A stretch of 33,071 nucleotides of DNA from the NCBI GenBank assembly GCA_904502165.1, contig CAJGDB010000011.1, forward strand, positions 1-33,071. Direction: 5' to 3'. The translations under genes were made by a program, and so were the position numbers. The notes under the pieces were generated by a model, which ran no database searches, had not been told where the DNA came from, and saw only the letters and a list, made by a program, of their open reading frames with translations. This DNA is from an uncultured Akkermansia sp. (GTDB lineage Bacteria > Verrucomicrobiota > Verrucomicrobiia > Verrucomicrobiales > Akkermansiaceae). Below are positions 23,273-29,859 of the stretch, piece by piece. Numbering within the stretch: position 1 is the stretch's first letter; every line of letters starts with the position of its first letter.

Positions 23273-23773
23273 TCAGGGAAGCGAGGAGATGACCTGCTTC
23301 CACCCCAGCAGAGTGGCCCCATGCCCCTTGTGAAGCAGCGTTCCCTCCTTGCTTACAAAGATAGCGTGGGGAATACCGCGCGGAGTGGAGAAACCGGGCA
23401 GGCCTAAAGCTGCGGCCTGCTCAAAATTTGTCAGAACTGCCGGGAATGCCGCATTATACTTTTTCAAATAGGCCACGCCGGCGGCAGGTGTGGCATCATA
23501 GCAGAGCAGGATGATTTCTCCACCTGCGGCCTTGATAGCCGGATATTCCGCCACCACCTTCGGCATGATGGCGCGGCAGGGCGGGCACCAGGAAGCTGAG
23601 CAGAGGTAGATGTAGAACCGGGCATCTGCTTCCGGGCGGGTGTCTGTCAGATAACTGACGGAGGGAGATGCCAGCACCTCAGGAACTGAAGCCGATACTG
23701 CAGGTGCAGCCTCCTGGGCCTGGAGCAGACCGCAGCAGACGCAGAGCAGGGCAAGCAGGAGCTTCTTCATCAT
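23273..23773 (-). CDS. Exported TlpA-like thioredoxin (WCPPC)
   Basis: A 166-residue protein with a signal peptide (MMKKLLLALLCVCCGLLQAQ), a short linker and one thioredoxin fold. The active site is SASWC63-P-P-C66, and the cis-Pro follows a GIPHAIFV strand (133-140). This is the TlpA/nucleoredoxin-like pattern of periplasmic thiol-disulfide reductases. It is the last gene of a four-gene operon, 3 bases behind the nitroreductase stop. It shares with its operon neighbours the FYIYL strand before the active site and the final W-(K)-x-x-I element. An electron donor such as DsbD is not in the window. Confidence 0.82.
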   Translation of the reverse strand: MMKKLLLALLCVCCGLLQAQEAAPAVSASVPEVLASPSVSYLTDTRPEADARFYIYLCSASWCPPCRAIMPKVVAEYPAIKAAGGEIILLCYDATPAAGVAYLKKYNAAFPAVLTNFEQAAALGLPGFSTPRGIPHAIFVSKEGTLLHKGHGATLLGWKQVISSLP

Positions 23774-23776
23774 GGT

Positions 23777-24298
23777 TCAGATGCGGATAATGTAATCTGA
23801 TTTGCGGGGTTTAGCAGCAACTGTGCCACCCTCTGCCTCGTAGCCCAGAATGCAGACAGCCAGGCCTGCCATGTGGTCGGAAATTCCCCATTCCTTCTTT
23901 AACTTTTCCCCTTCAGGCAGCTCAAACATCTGCCTGCCGCGGTTGATCCAGCATGAACCAAGCCCCACAGCGTGGGCTGCGTTAAGCAGATTGGCCATGA
24001 CCATGCAGGCATCCTCATGCCCGGTGGTGCAGGTAGTATCCTGGAACACGATGACGGCCGTGGGTGCTCCGTAGAAAGGATCACGCGTGGTGCCCATAAT
24101 CCGTGCGTTCAATTCTGAAAGAGTGGCAAGCAGGGAAGGCTCCTGCACAACCACCATGAGCGGGCTCTGCTGCCCGTGTCCGGTAGGGGCATAGGTAGCG
24201 GCCTCCAGTATATCCTGCAGCTGTTCCTCGGCTACCTGCTGTGTGGTGTACTTACGGCAGCTGCGGCGTTCCTTCAGGTCGATAAGGGTTTCCTTCAT
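23777..24298 (-). CDS. Nitroreductase-family flavoprotein
   Basis: A 173-residue FMN-dependent oxidoreductase of the nitroreductase superfamily. It has the N-terminal RRSCRKY FMN-phosphate site (11-17), EAATYAPTGHGQQSPLMVV (32-50), and the C-terminal GLGSCWINRGRQ (112-123) and AVCILGY. Members usually reduce nitroaromatics or quinones with NAD(P)H, or act as flavin reductases; the real substrate is unknown. I start it at the ATG at 24298. The frame continues upstream to 24454 inside the next gene, but that extension is a Pro/Lys-rich shadow. It lies between exported thioredoxin-fold genes, so it may supply or sense cytoplasmic reducing power for them; this is only a context argument. Confidence 0.87.
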   Translation of the reverse strand: MKETLIDLKERRSCRKYTTQQVAEEQLQDILEAATYAPTGHGQQSPLMVVVQEPSLLATLSELNARIMGTTRDPFYGAPTAVIVFQDTTCTTGHEDACMVMANLLNAAHAVGLGSCWINRGRQMFELPEGEKLKKEWGISDHMAGLAVCILGYEAEGGTVAAKPRKSDYIIRI

Positions 24299-24302
24299 GG
24301 CT

Positions 24303-24971
24303 TTATTCGTCGTCTGTTTCTTCTTCCTCTTCGGCAGGTTTGGCGGGTTTCTTGGCACCAATGGCATCTGGCCATGTTTCGAGAAGGCTTTCACCGCCAT
24401 CGGCAACAACCTTGCCCGTGGGGTCAACAATCGTAATCCGGGGAGGTGTGGCATCCTTGTATCCGGGCAGCTGTTCTTCCATCTTGCCGAATTTGCGGAC
24501 CATAGGCAGCTTTACCTTCATTTTCTTGAGGGTCTTTTCTGCTTCGTCGTCCTCAATGGAGGCGTCGTCAGAAATGAGGAAAGCACACACCTTGGCCGAT
24601 TTGAGGCCTCGCTCAGCCTCGCTGATTTTGGTCAGCATTTCCTCACCAGCTTCGGTCATGGTCGTATACTGGATATACATGTAGAATTTACCATTGCCCT
24701 TGATTCGGCCGCATACCGGCTTCAGCTTCTTGACGGCATTACTGACAGCCTTCTTATCAGGCTTGTCGTCTTTCTTGGCTTCATCTTTCTCGTCGTCCTT
24801 ATCTCCCTTGGATTTCTTCCGGGCTTCTTTCTTGGCTTCCCGTTCCTTTTTCTTGAGTTCGCGTTTTTCTGCAGCAGAGAGCTTCTTGTCATCCTTGGCC
24901 TGTGCAGGGAGGGTACCCAGGCAGATAAGAGAGCCAAGGAGAAGGGAAAGATAGAAGAATGTATGCTTCAT
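24303..24971 (-). CDS. Exported thioredoxin-fold protein lacking the CXXC active site
   Basis: A 222-residue protein. A signal peptide (MKHTFFYLSLLLGSLICLGTLPAQA) is followed by an extremely Lys/Glu-rich segment (about 27-82, with KREL, KKEREAKKEA and DKDDEKDE runs) and then a thioredoxin-like core. At the position where relatives have S-A-S-W-C-x-x-C, the strand FYMYIQY (96-102) is followed by TTMTEAGEEML with no cysteine. Yet PPRITIVDPTGKVV (176-189) keeps the cis-Pro strand and the terminal LLETWPDAIG is also kept. The tail is acidic (EEEEETDDE). It is therefore probably non-catalytic: a scaffold, chaperone or binding partner. It strongly resembles the second half of the next protein. It is the second gene of the operon. 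Confidence 0.72.
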   Translation of the reverse strand: MKHTFFYLSLLLGSLICLGTLPAQAKDDKKLSAAEKRELKKKEREAKKEARKKSKGDKDDEKDEAKKDDKPDKKAVSNAVKKLKPVCGRIKGNGKFYMYIQYTTMTEAGEEMLTKISEAERGLKSAKVCAFLISDDASIEDDEAEKTLKKMKVKLPMVRKFGKMEEQLPGYKDATPPRITIVDPTGKVVADGGESLLETWPDAIGAKKPAKPAEEEEETDDE

Positions 24972-25011
24972 GACCTGCGTATTGTATCAGTGAATGGTTC
25001 AGCCGTCAATG

Positions 25012-26013
25012 TTACTTTTTATTAGCCTCTGCGATGTCTTTCCATTCGCCAAGGAGTTCTGCACGCCCTTCTGTCACGACAGTACCGCTTTTCGTGACAA
25101 CGGTGACAGTTTCCTGGCTGCCCAGAGCCCCTATGCCGGGAAGCTCGGAGACACCAGCCGTCTTCTTCAGCGCAGCGGCGACCTTCAGTTTGTTTTTCCG
25201 CAGGGTCTTCTGGACATTTGTTGCAGAGTCATCACCATTGATGTAGATGCACTCAAATTTAGCCTTCTTCATATCCTTGGCTTCCTGCGCGAGCAGGGCG
25301 AGAGACTCCTCGTTGATGGTCGGCTGATAGAAATATATATAAAAATCTGCATTAGCAGAGGCTTTACCTTGAAGGAGTTTGATTTTCTTGAGAGCCTTAC
25401 CTACGAGCGGCTCACCGGAATCGTCGATGATCGCGTATTTACCGATGGTGTGTTCCTTCCACGATTGAATGATGGCACCATGCCCGGAAGTGATGACCGT
25501 GCCATCTGCCTTCAGAATGGCTGCAGAGGGAATACCCCGGGATTTCGGCATGTCCGGGTACTGGGAGCCACGCATCATACCCGGGAAGGTGGCATTATAT
25601 TTCTGCAGGAATTTTTCGGCTGCTTCCTGGGTCTGGTCATGGCTCATGAGGATGAGCTCAACGCGGCCGGAGGCCTTCATCTGCTCGTAAGCCCTGGCAA
25701 CTTTGGGCATTTCTGCATTGCAAGGCCCGCACCATGAGGCTGATTTGAGGAAGATGAAGTAATCAGCCTTGAAATTGGGTGTGCTCTGGTTGAAATAGGT
25801 GTTCTGCTTCAGAATGGAGGCCACGACAGATTCCTCCTCTGCCTCCTCAGTTGTTTCTTCCTTTGCGGAGTCCTTTTTGCTGCGTTTGGCTTTCTTTGCT
25901 TTCTTTTCCTTCCTGACAATTCCGGAATCACTATCTGTTTCTGCATGCACAACAGGAAGATTAAGGGCGAAGAGCCCTGCCAGCAGGCTCAGCATGAGGA
26001 GATTGGTTTTCAT
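25012..26013 (-). CDS. Exported tandem thioredoxin-fold protein, one active and one degenerate domain
   Basis: A 333-residue protein with a signal peptide (MKTNLLMLSLLAGLFALNLPVVHA) and a Lys/Glu-rich linker (31-62). The first thioredoxin domain has the classical SASWC95-G-P-C98 site and cis-Pro strand GIPSAAILKADG. A second domain starts near 215: FYIYFYQPTINEESLALLAQ occupies the active-site position without cysteines, and ETVTVVTKSGTVVTEG replaces the cis-Pro strand. The last Trp-Lys element, GEWKDIAE, is retained. It is likely a periplasmic oxidoreductase with a built-in non-catalytic module. It is the first gene of a (-) operon with the 222-residue protein, nitroreductase and WCPPC protein. 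Confidence 0.78.
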   Translation of the reverse strand: MKTNLLMLSLLAGLFALNLPVVHAETDSDSGIVRKEKKAKKAKRSKKDSAKEETTEEAEEESVVASILKQNTYFNQSTPNFKADYFIFLKSASWCGPCNAEMPKVARAYEQMKASGRVELILMSHDQTQEAAEKFLQKYNATFPGMMRGSQYPDMPKSRGIPSAAILKADGTVITSGHGAIIQSWKEHTIGKYAIIDDSGEPLVGKALKKIKLLQGKASANADFYIYFYQPTINEESLALLAQEAKDMKKAKFECIYINGDDSATNVQKTLRKNKLKVAAALKKTAGVSELPGIGALGSQETVTVVTKSGTVVTEGRAELLGEWKDIAEANKK

Positions 26014-26019
26014 AAGTCG

Positions 26020-26048
26020 GATTTAGCGTTTAATGCTCAAAAAGTCAA
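26020..26048 (-). promoter_or_regulatory. Promoter of the thioredoxin/nitroreductase operon, apparently leaderless
   Basis: On the minus strand TTGACT (26048-26043), 17 bases, TAAATC (26025-26020), then 6 bases to the ATG at 26013. The -10 is a weak match; the -35 and spacing are good. Confidence 0.4.
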
Positions 26049-26056
26049 TAAAAATT

Positions 26057-28309
26057 TCACATGAAGGAATAGGCATCAATATCAAGCGAGATGGAAACAC
26101 CCTCTCCGCAGTTCATGCCGGTTATTTCGCGGCTGCAGATATCGGACAGCAGGCGGGCTCCCGGGGCCTTCAGTGTGCACTGGTAGCGGAATTGACCGTA
26201 TGCCTTGGCCAGGGGGGCCGGCAGAGGATCGCTTATCTGCACCTGCGGGGGCAGGGCATTCATCAATCGTTTGTGCAAGGTTTCCATGGCAAGGGCTGCA
26301 ACTTCCTCCTGCTCGCTCCGGGTGGTGATGACGGCCATGTGGCAGAACGGCGGAAAATTCATCTGCCGGCGTAGTTCCATTTCTGTCTCCGCAAATCCAT
26401 CTGTATCATGCCGGCGGGCAAACTGAATGGCTGCTGCCTGCGGTGTGTAGGTCTGAATGATGACTTCTCCATCCAGCTCTCCTCGTCCGGCCCGGCCTGC
26501 TACCTGGGTGAGCAGCTGGAAGGTGCGTTCTGCAGCCCGTGGGTCCGGAATGTTGAGCCCAAGGTCGGCATTGAGTACCCCCACCAGCGTTACTCCGGGG
26601 AAATCGAGTCCTGTCGATATCATCTGGGTACCCAGCAGGATATCGGTCCGGTGCGCCCGGAAATCTGCCAGAATATCCCGCAGGGCATTCTTGCGGGTCG
26701 TGACATCGGCATCGACGCGTTGAAGGCGAGCCTGCGGAAAGCAGCGGCGCAAAACAGCCTCCACCTTCTGTGTGCCATATCCCTCCAGTGAAATGTTGGT
26801 GGTATGGCATTCAGGGCAGCAGGGCGGAACCATCTGCCGATAGCCGCAGATATGGCAAACCAGGCGGTTTTCTGTGGCGTGGTAGGTCATGGGCAAGGCG
26901 CAATGCTCGCAGTTGGCTGTGTAGCCGCATTCCGGACATTGCAGGGCTCGGGCAAAGCCTCTGCGGTTGAGCAGCAGTATCACCTGTTCTCCCTTGAGCA
27001 GACGCTCGTCAATGGCCATACGCAGACGCTCGGAGAGGATGCCGAGATTGCGTTTATCTTTGGCCTCAGTCCGCATATCGAGCACGCGGGTGAGGGGGAG
27101 TCTCTGGCCATCGGCCCGTTTATCCATACGAAGCATGGTGTACTTGGACTGCTGTACGTTGTAGAGTGATTCCAGCGAGGGGGTGGCAGACCCCAGCACA
27201 ATGGCTGAGCCTTCGAGTTTTGCTCTCAGGACAGCCAGGTCCCGGCCATGATAACGCGGGCTGTTTTCCTGTTTGTAAGAAGAATCATGCTCTTCATCCA
27301 CAATGATGAGCCCGAGATTTTGCACCGGGGCAAAAACCGCGGAGCGCGGACCTATGGCAATGCGGGCCTTGCCTCGGCGTATGGCGTGCCATTCATCGAA
27401 GCGTTCACCATCGCTCATGGCGCTGTGCAGAATGGCCACGCTGCCAGGTGAATCAGCAAAGCGCCCCTTGAACCGGGCCATGGTCTGCGGTGTCAGGGAG
27501 ATTTCCGGCACCAGGATAAGAACTCCCTTTCCCTGGGCCATGGCCCGCTGAGCAGCTTGCAGATAAACTTCTGTCTTACCACTGCCGGTCACTCCTTGCA
27601 GGAGGATGGGCGCGCTGTCTGCTGCGTCAAAGACAGCATTTATCCGTTGCAGAGCCGCAGCCTGTTCCTCATTCAGAGAGAGGGGACTGGTCTGGGCAAA
27701 GGTTTCGTTCCCAGCCGGATCACGATGAACCTGTTCTTCCTCAATACGCACATAGCCGGCTTTCTCAAGGGCTCTGCATGGTGCCAGCGCAGGCGAACCG
27801 CCCAGGGCAGAAAGCGTCTCTCGTTTTTCATCGCTGGCATGCAGATACCGCAGAATGGCAGCCTGTCTCGGAGCTTTGCGATTGATTTTGTTGAGTTTGT
27901 CATCGTCTGGCCAATCCTGCAGAACGATCACTTTGCGGGTCTTTTCTTCGTGCCGTTCCTGGCGCACCGGCTCCGGCACAATGCAGCGTATCATCTGCTC
28001 TACCGGCACGGCGTAATATCGGGCAGCCCATTCAGCCATATCCATGAGAGCAGGGGTGACCGTAGCTTCCTCACTCACCAGGCGGAGCAGAGGACGCAGT
28101 CTGCCTGCCCATTCTGGTTCTGGTTGCACCAGGGCCATGACGGTGCCTGTGGTGCTGCGGTTTCTCAAGGGAACCTCTACACGACTGCCGCGGGTCACTC
28201 CCTGCATGGTGGCCGGGATGGCATAATCCAGCACCATGTCATTCATGCCATCCACCAGCACGCGTGCTGCTGGTGCGGCTGCAGGCAAATCTGCAAAAAG
28301 TTCCTGCAT
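26057..28309 (-). CDS. priA: Primosomal protein N' (replication restart helicase PriA)
   Basis: A 750-residue superfamily 2 helicase that reloads the replisome at stalled forks. The 3'-end-binding domain is at about 1-105. The helicase core has Walker A GVTGSGKT (239-246), motif II DEEH (338-341) and VLGSATPSLESLYN. The zinc-binding insert has eight cysteines in four pairs (CPECGYTANCEHC, CHICGY, CPEC). Motifs V-VI include ILLGTQMISTGLDFPGVTLV and LLTQVAGRAGRGE. Length and order are complete. It starts 29 bases behind khpA without an SD and is probably co-transcribed with it. The stop is 8 bases upstream of the next promoter region. Confidence 0.95.
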   Translation of the reverse strand: MQELFADLPAAAPAARVLVDGMNDMVLDYAIPATMQGVTRGSRVEVPLRNRSTTGTVMALVQPEPEWAGRLRPLLRLVSEEATVTPALMDMAEWAARYYAVPVEQMIRCIVPEPVRQERHEEKTRKVIVLQDWPDDDKLNKINRKAPRQAAILRYLHASDEKRETLSALGGSPALAPCRALEKAGYVRIEEEQVHRDPAGNETFAQTSPLSLNEEQAAALQRINAVFDAADSAPILLQGVTGSGKTEVYLQAAQRAMAQGKGVLILVPEISLTPQTMARFKGRFADSPGSVAILHSAMSDGERFDEWHAIRRGKARIAIGPRSAVFAPVQNLGLIIVDEEHDSSYKQENSPRYHGRDLAVLRAKLEGSAIVLGSATPSLESLYNVQQSKYTMLRMDKRADGQRLPLTRVLDMRTEAKDKRNLGILSERLRMAIDERLLKGEQVILLLNRRGFARALQCPECGYTANCEHCALPMTYHATENRLVCHICGYRQMVPPCCPECHTTNISLEGYGTQKVEAVLRRCFPQARLQRVDADVTTRKNALRDILADFRAHRTDILLGTQMISTGLDFPGVTLVGVLNADLGLNIPDPRAAERTFQLLTQVAGRAGRGELDGEVIIQTYTPQAAAIQFARRHDTDGFAETEMELRRQMNFPPFCHMAVITTRSEQEEVAALAMETLHKRLMNALPPQVQISDPLPAPLAKAYGQFRYQCTLKAPGARLLSDICSREITGMNCGEGVSISLDIDAYSFM

Positions 28310-28338
28310 GAACCGAATGAGATATCACGAAAGCGGAA

Positions 28339-28617
28339 TCAGGCGGCGTCGGCCTCTTCTCGGGAGAGTATGTGTACGACAACCTTGGTGCCAGCCTTTT
28401 CTCCTGCAGCCTTGGCAAGGGAACGGATGGCTGAAGCGGTCATGCCGTTGCGGCCGATGACGCGGGCCACATCGGCCTGTTCGAGCACAAGACGGAAGCG
28501 CAGGATATCTCCCGCAGGGCTGGAGGCTACACGCAGTTCGGCAGTCTCCGGATGCCGGATAAGCGGGGAAACAGCGGCAAGTAAGTATTTACCAATAGAC
28601 TCTGTGAGCTTGTGCAT
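28339..28617 (-). CDS. khpA: Single KH-domain RNA-binding protein (KhpA-like)
   Basis: A 92-residue protein made of one KH domain. The RNA-binding GxxG loop is G55-R-N-G58 within VARVIGRNGMTASAIRSLAK, and the N-terminus KLTESIGKYLLAAVSPLI is typical of KhpA (YlqC). KhpA binds RNA, often with KhpB/Jag, and affects cell division and small-RNA function in Firmicutes. It is commonly encoded near rpsP or rimM, but here it precedes priA instead. No khpB is visible. A strong promoter ends 6 bases before its ATG. Confidence 0.87.
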   Translation of the reverse strand: MHKLTESIGKYLLAAVSPLIRHPETAELRVASSPAGDILRFRLVLEQADVARVIGRNGMTASAIRSLAKAAGEKAGTKVVVHILSREEADAA

Positions 28618-28623
28618 AGCCTT

Positions 28624-28652
28624 ACTTTACTGAATGAACTGCGCCGTGTCAA
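28624..28652 (-). promoter_or_regulatory. sigma70-type promoter, apparently leaderless, for khpA-priA
   Basis: On the minus strand a perfect TTGACA (28652-28647), 17 bases, TAAAGT (28629-28624), then 6 bases and the ATG at 28617. Confidence 0.55.
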
Positions 28653-28699
28653 GAACCTATCGTGCGTGCCTGACTGGAGAACGCTCTTGCCCGGAATCA

Positions 28700-28730
28700 C
28701 AAAAACACCCCGCAGGGAGATGCGGGGTGT
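28700..28730 (-). terminator. Intrinsic terminator of the FKBP gene
   Basis: A perfect 10 bp stem ACACCCCGCA / TGCGGGGTGT with a 6-base loop. On the minus strand it is followed by a run of T (A-tract 28701-28705 on the plus strand). It lies 32 bases past the FKBP stop. Confidence 0.85.
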
Positions 28731-28761
28731 CCGTATGTGGAAATATGTCAGGAATGGAGCT

Positions 28762-29763
28762 TTAGAAGCTCTCTGCTGCGGTGGGTGCAGCAGGAGCGGC
28801 CGGAGCCTGCTCTGCGGGCACAGGCAGTTCCTCTGCCGGTTCCTCAGCATCTTCTTCTGCATCACTTTCCTCGGGCATCAGCTCAAGCCCCTGCTGCTGA
28901 AGCTGCTGGAGAATCTCCGGCGGCAGCTGGTTAAGGCTGCGGGCTCCAGCACCCATCTGCGGCTCCGGGGCCTTGGAGATGTTGTTGAGCGTAATGGTGA
29001 AGATGAGGGTGGAGTTGTTGCCGATGGGGGCAGGACCCTGGGGACCATAAGCCAGTTCAGAGGGAATGCAGACTTCCCAGGTAGAACCGATAGGCATGAG
29101 TTTGAGGGCTTCGGAGAAACCGGGCACCACACGGTCAATGGGCATGTCGATAGGGGCGGGGCTCTTGTCGAACACCGTGCCATCAATAAGCTTGCCTTCG
29201 TAGCTTACATTGCAGATAGCACCGGCACCATCCGTTGCGGGGTCGTATTTGCGGCCCTCACCAGGGGTGATGATGGTGTAGAGCAGGCCGCTCTCCGTTT
29301 TGGTCACGCCTTCGTTCTTGGCATAGGCTTCCTGGTAGGCCTTGCCTGCAGCCAGGTTGGCCTGTGCCTTGGCGGCTTCACGCTGCTGCATGGTCATCAC
29401 AAAGGAGTTCATGCCGGCCTCGATGATGGCCTGGTCCATGCTGGGCTGCTGGCCGGTCAGGCTGTCCTGGAGAGCCTGGAAGAAGGTATCCTTGTCAAAA
29501 TCATCAGCCGTAAGCGTGGTGGCCCCGGCAGATACTTCCTGGCCGAAACGATAGCCGATAAAGTAGGAGAAAGCCCTCTTGGCATCCTCTGCGGAGATGG
29601 TGGTCGGGGTTACAGGGGCGTTTGCAGCCTCAGTTGCCACAACGGCCTCGGCCGGTGCAGGGGTGGTAACGGCGATTTCCTGGTTGTTCTGCGAGAAGCA
29701 GTATGTGGTCGTGGCACCAGCGATGGCCAGACCTGCCAGAATCATAATGTACGTCTTCTTCAT
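28762..29763 (-). CDS. FKBP-type peptidyl-prolyl isomerase, exported, with acidic Pro/Ala tail
   Basis: A 333-residue FkpA/Mip-like protein. The N-terminus MKKTYIMILAGLAIAGATTT is a signal peptide or membrane anchor. A Thr/Ala/Pro linker is followed by the helical dimerisation domain with AKRAFSYFIGYRFGQEV (61-77), and a long helix leads to the FKBP domain (about 155-263). Conserved parts are VSYEGKLIDGTVFDKS (186-201), VPGFSEALKLMPIGSTWEV (213-231), IPSELAYGPQG (233-243) and IGNNSTLIFTITL. It would catalyse proline isomerisation and chaperone proteins in the periplasm. Unusually, about 70 residues follow: a Gln/Leu stretch, then a Glu/Ala/Pro-rich acidic tail to the C-terminus. It is monocistronic, with its own promoter and terminator. 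Confidence 0.9.
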   Translation of the reverse strand: MKKTYIMILAGLAIAGATTTYCFSQNNQEIAVTTPAPAEAVVATEAANAPVTPTTISAEDAKRAFSYFIGYRFGQEVSAGATTLTADDFDKDTFFQALQDSLTGQQPSMDQAIIEAGMNSFVMTMQQREAAKAQANLAAGKAYQEAYAKNEGVTKTESGLLYTIITPGEGRKYDPATDGAGAICNVSYEGKLIDGTVFDKSPAPIDMPIDRVVPGFSEALKLMPIGSTWEVCIPSELAYGPQGPAPIGNNSTLIFTITLNNISKAPEPQMGAGARSLNQLPPEILQQLQQQGLELMPEESDAEEDAEEPAEELPVPAEQAPAAPAAPTAAESF

Positions 29764-29790
29764 ATGTGTGATGTACTGTTGTCGATTATG

Positions 29791-29819
29791 TGTCTACTAT
29801 GAATACGCGGAAAAGTCAA
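29791..29819 (-). promoter_or_regulatory. Probable promoter of the FKBP gene
   Basis: On the minus strand TTGACT (29819-29814), 17 bases, TAGACA (29796-29791), a poor -10. A leader of about 20 bases without SD would precede the ATG at 29763. Confidence 0.3.
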
Positions 29820-29859
29820 GATTCTTGCGTGTTCACCGGAAATTGTTGGGTGTCATGAA

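Noticed and set aside
23777..24454. Nitroreductase start at 24454
   Set aside because: The extra residues lie inside the upstream thioredoxin-fold gene and do not resemble the family; 24298 gives a standard start.
24780..24900. Repetitive-looking plus-strand pyrimidine tracts suggesting a repeat or CRISPR-like element
   Set aside because: They are simply the Lys/Glu codons of the charged linker in the 222-residue protein read on the other strand. There is no regular repeat-spacer spacing.
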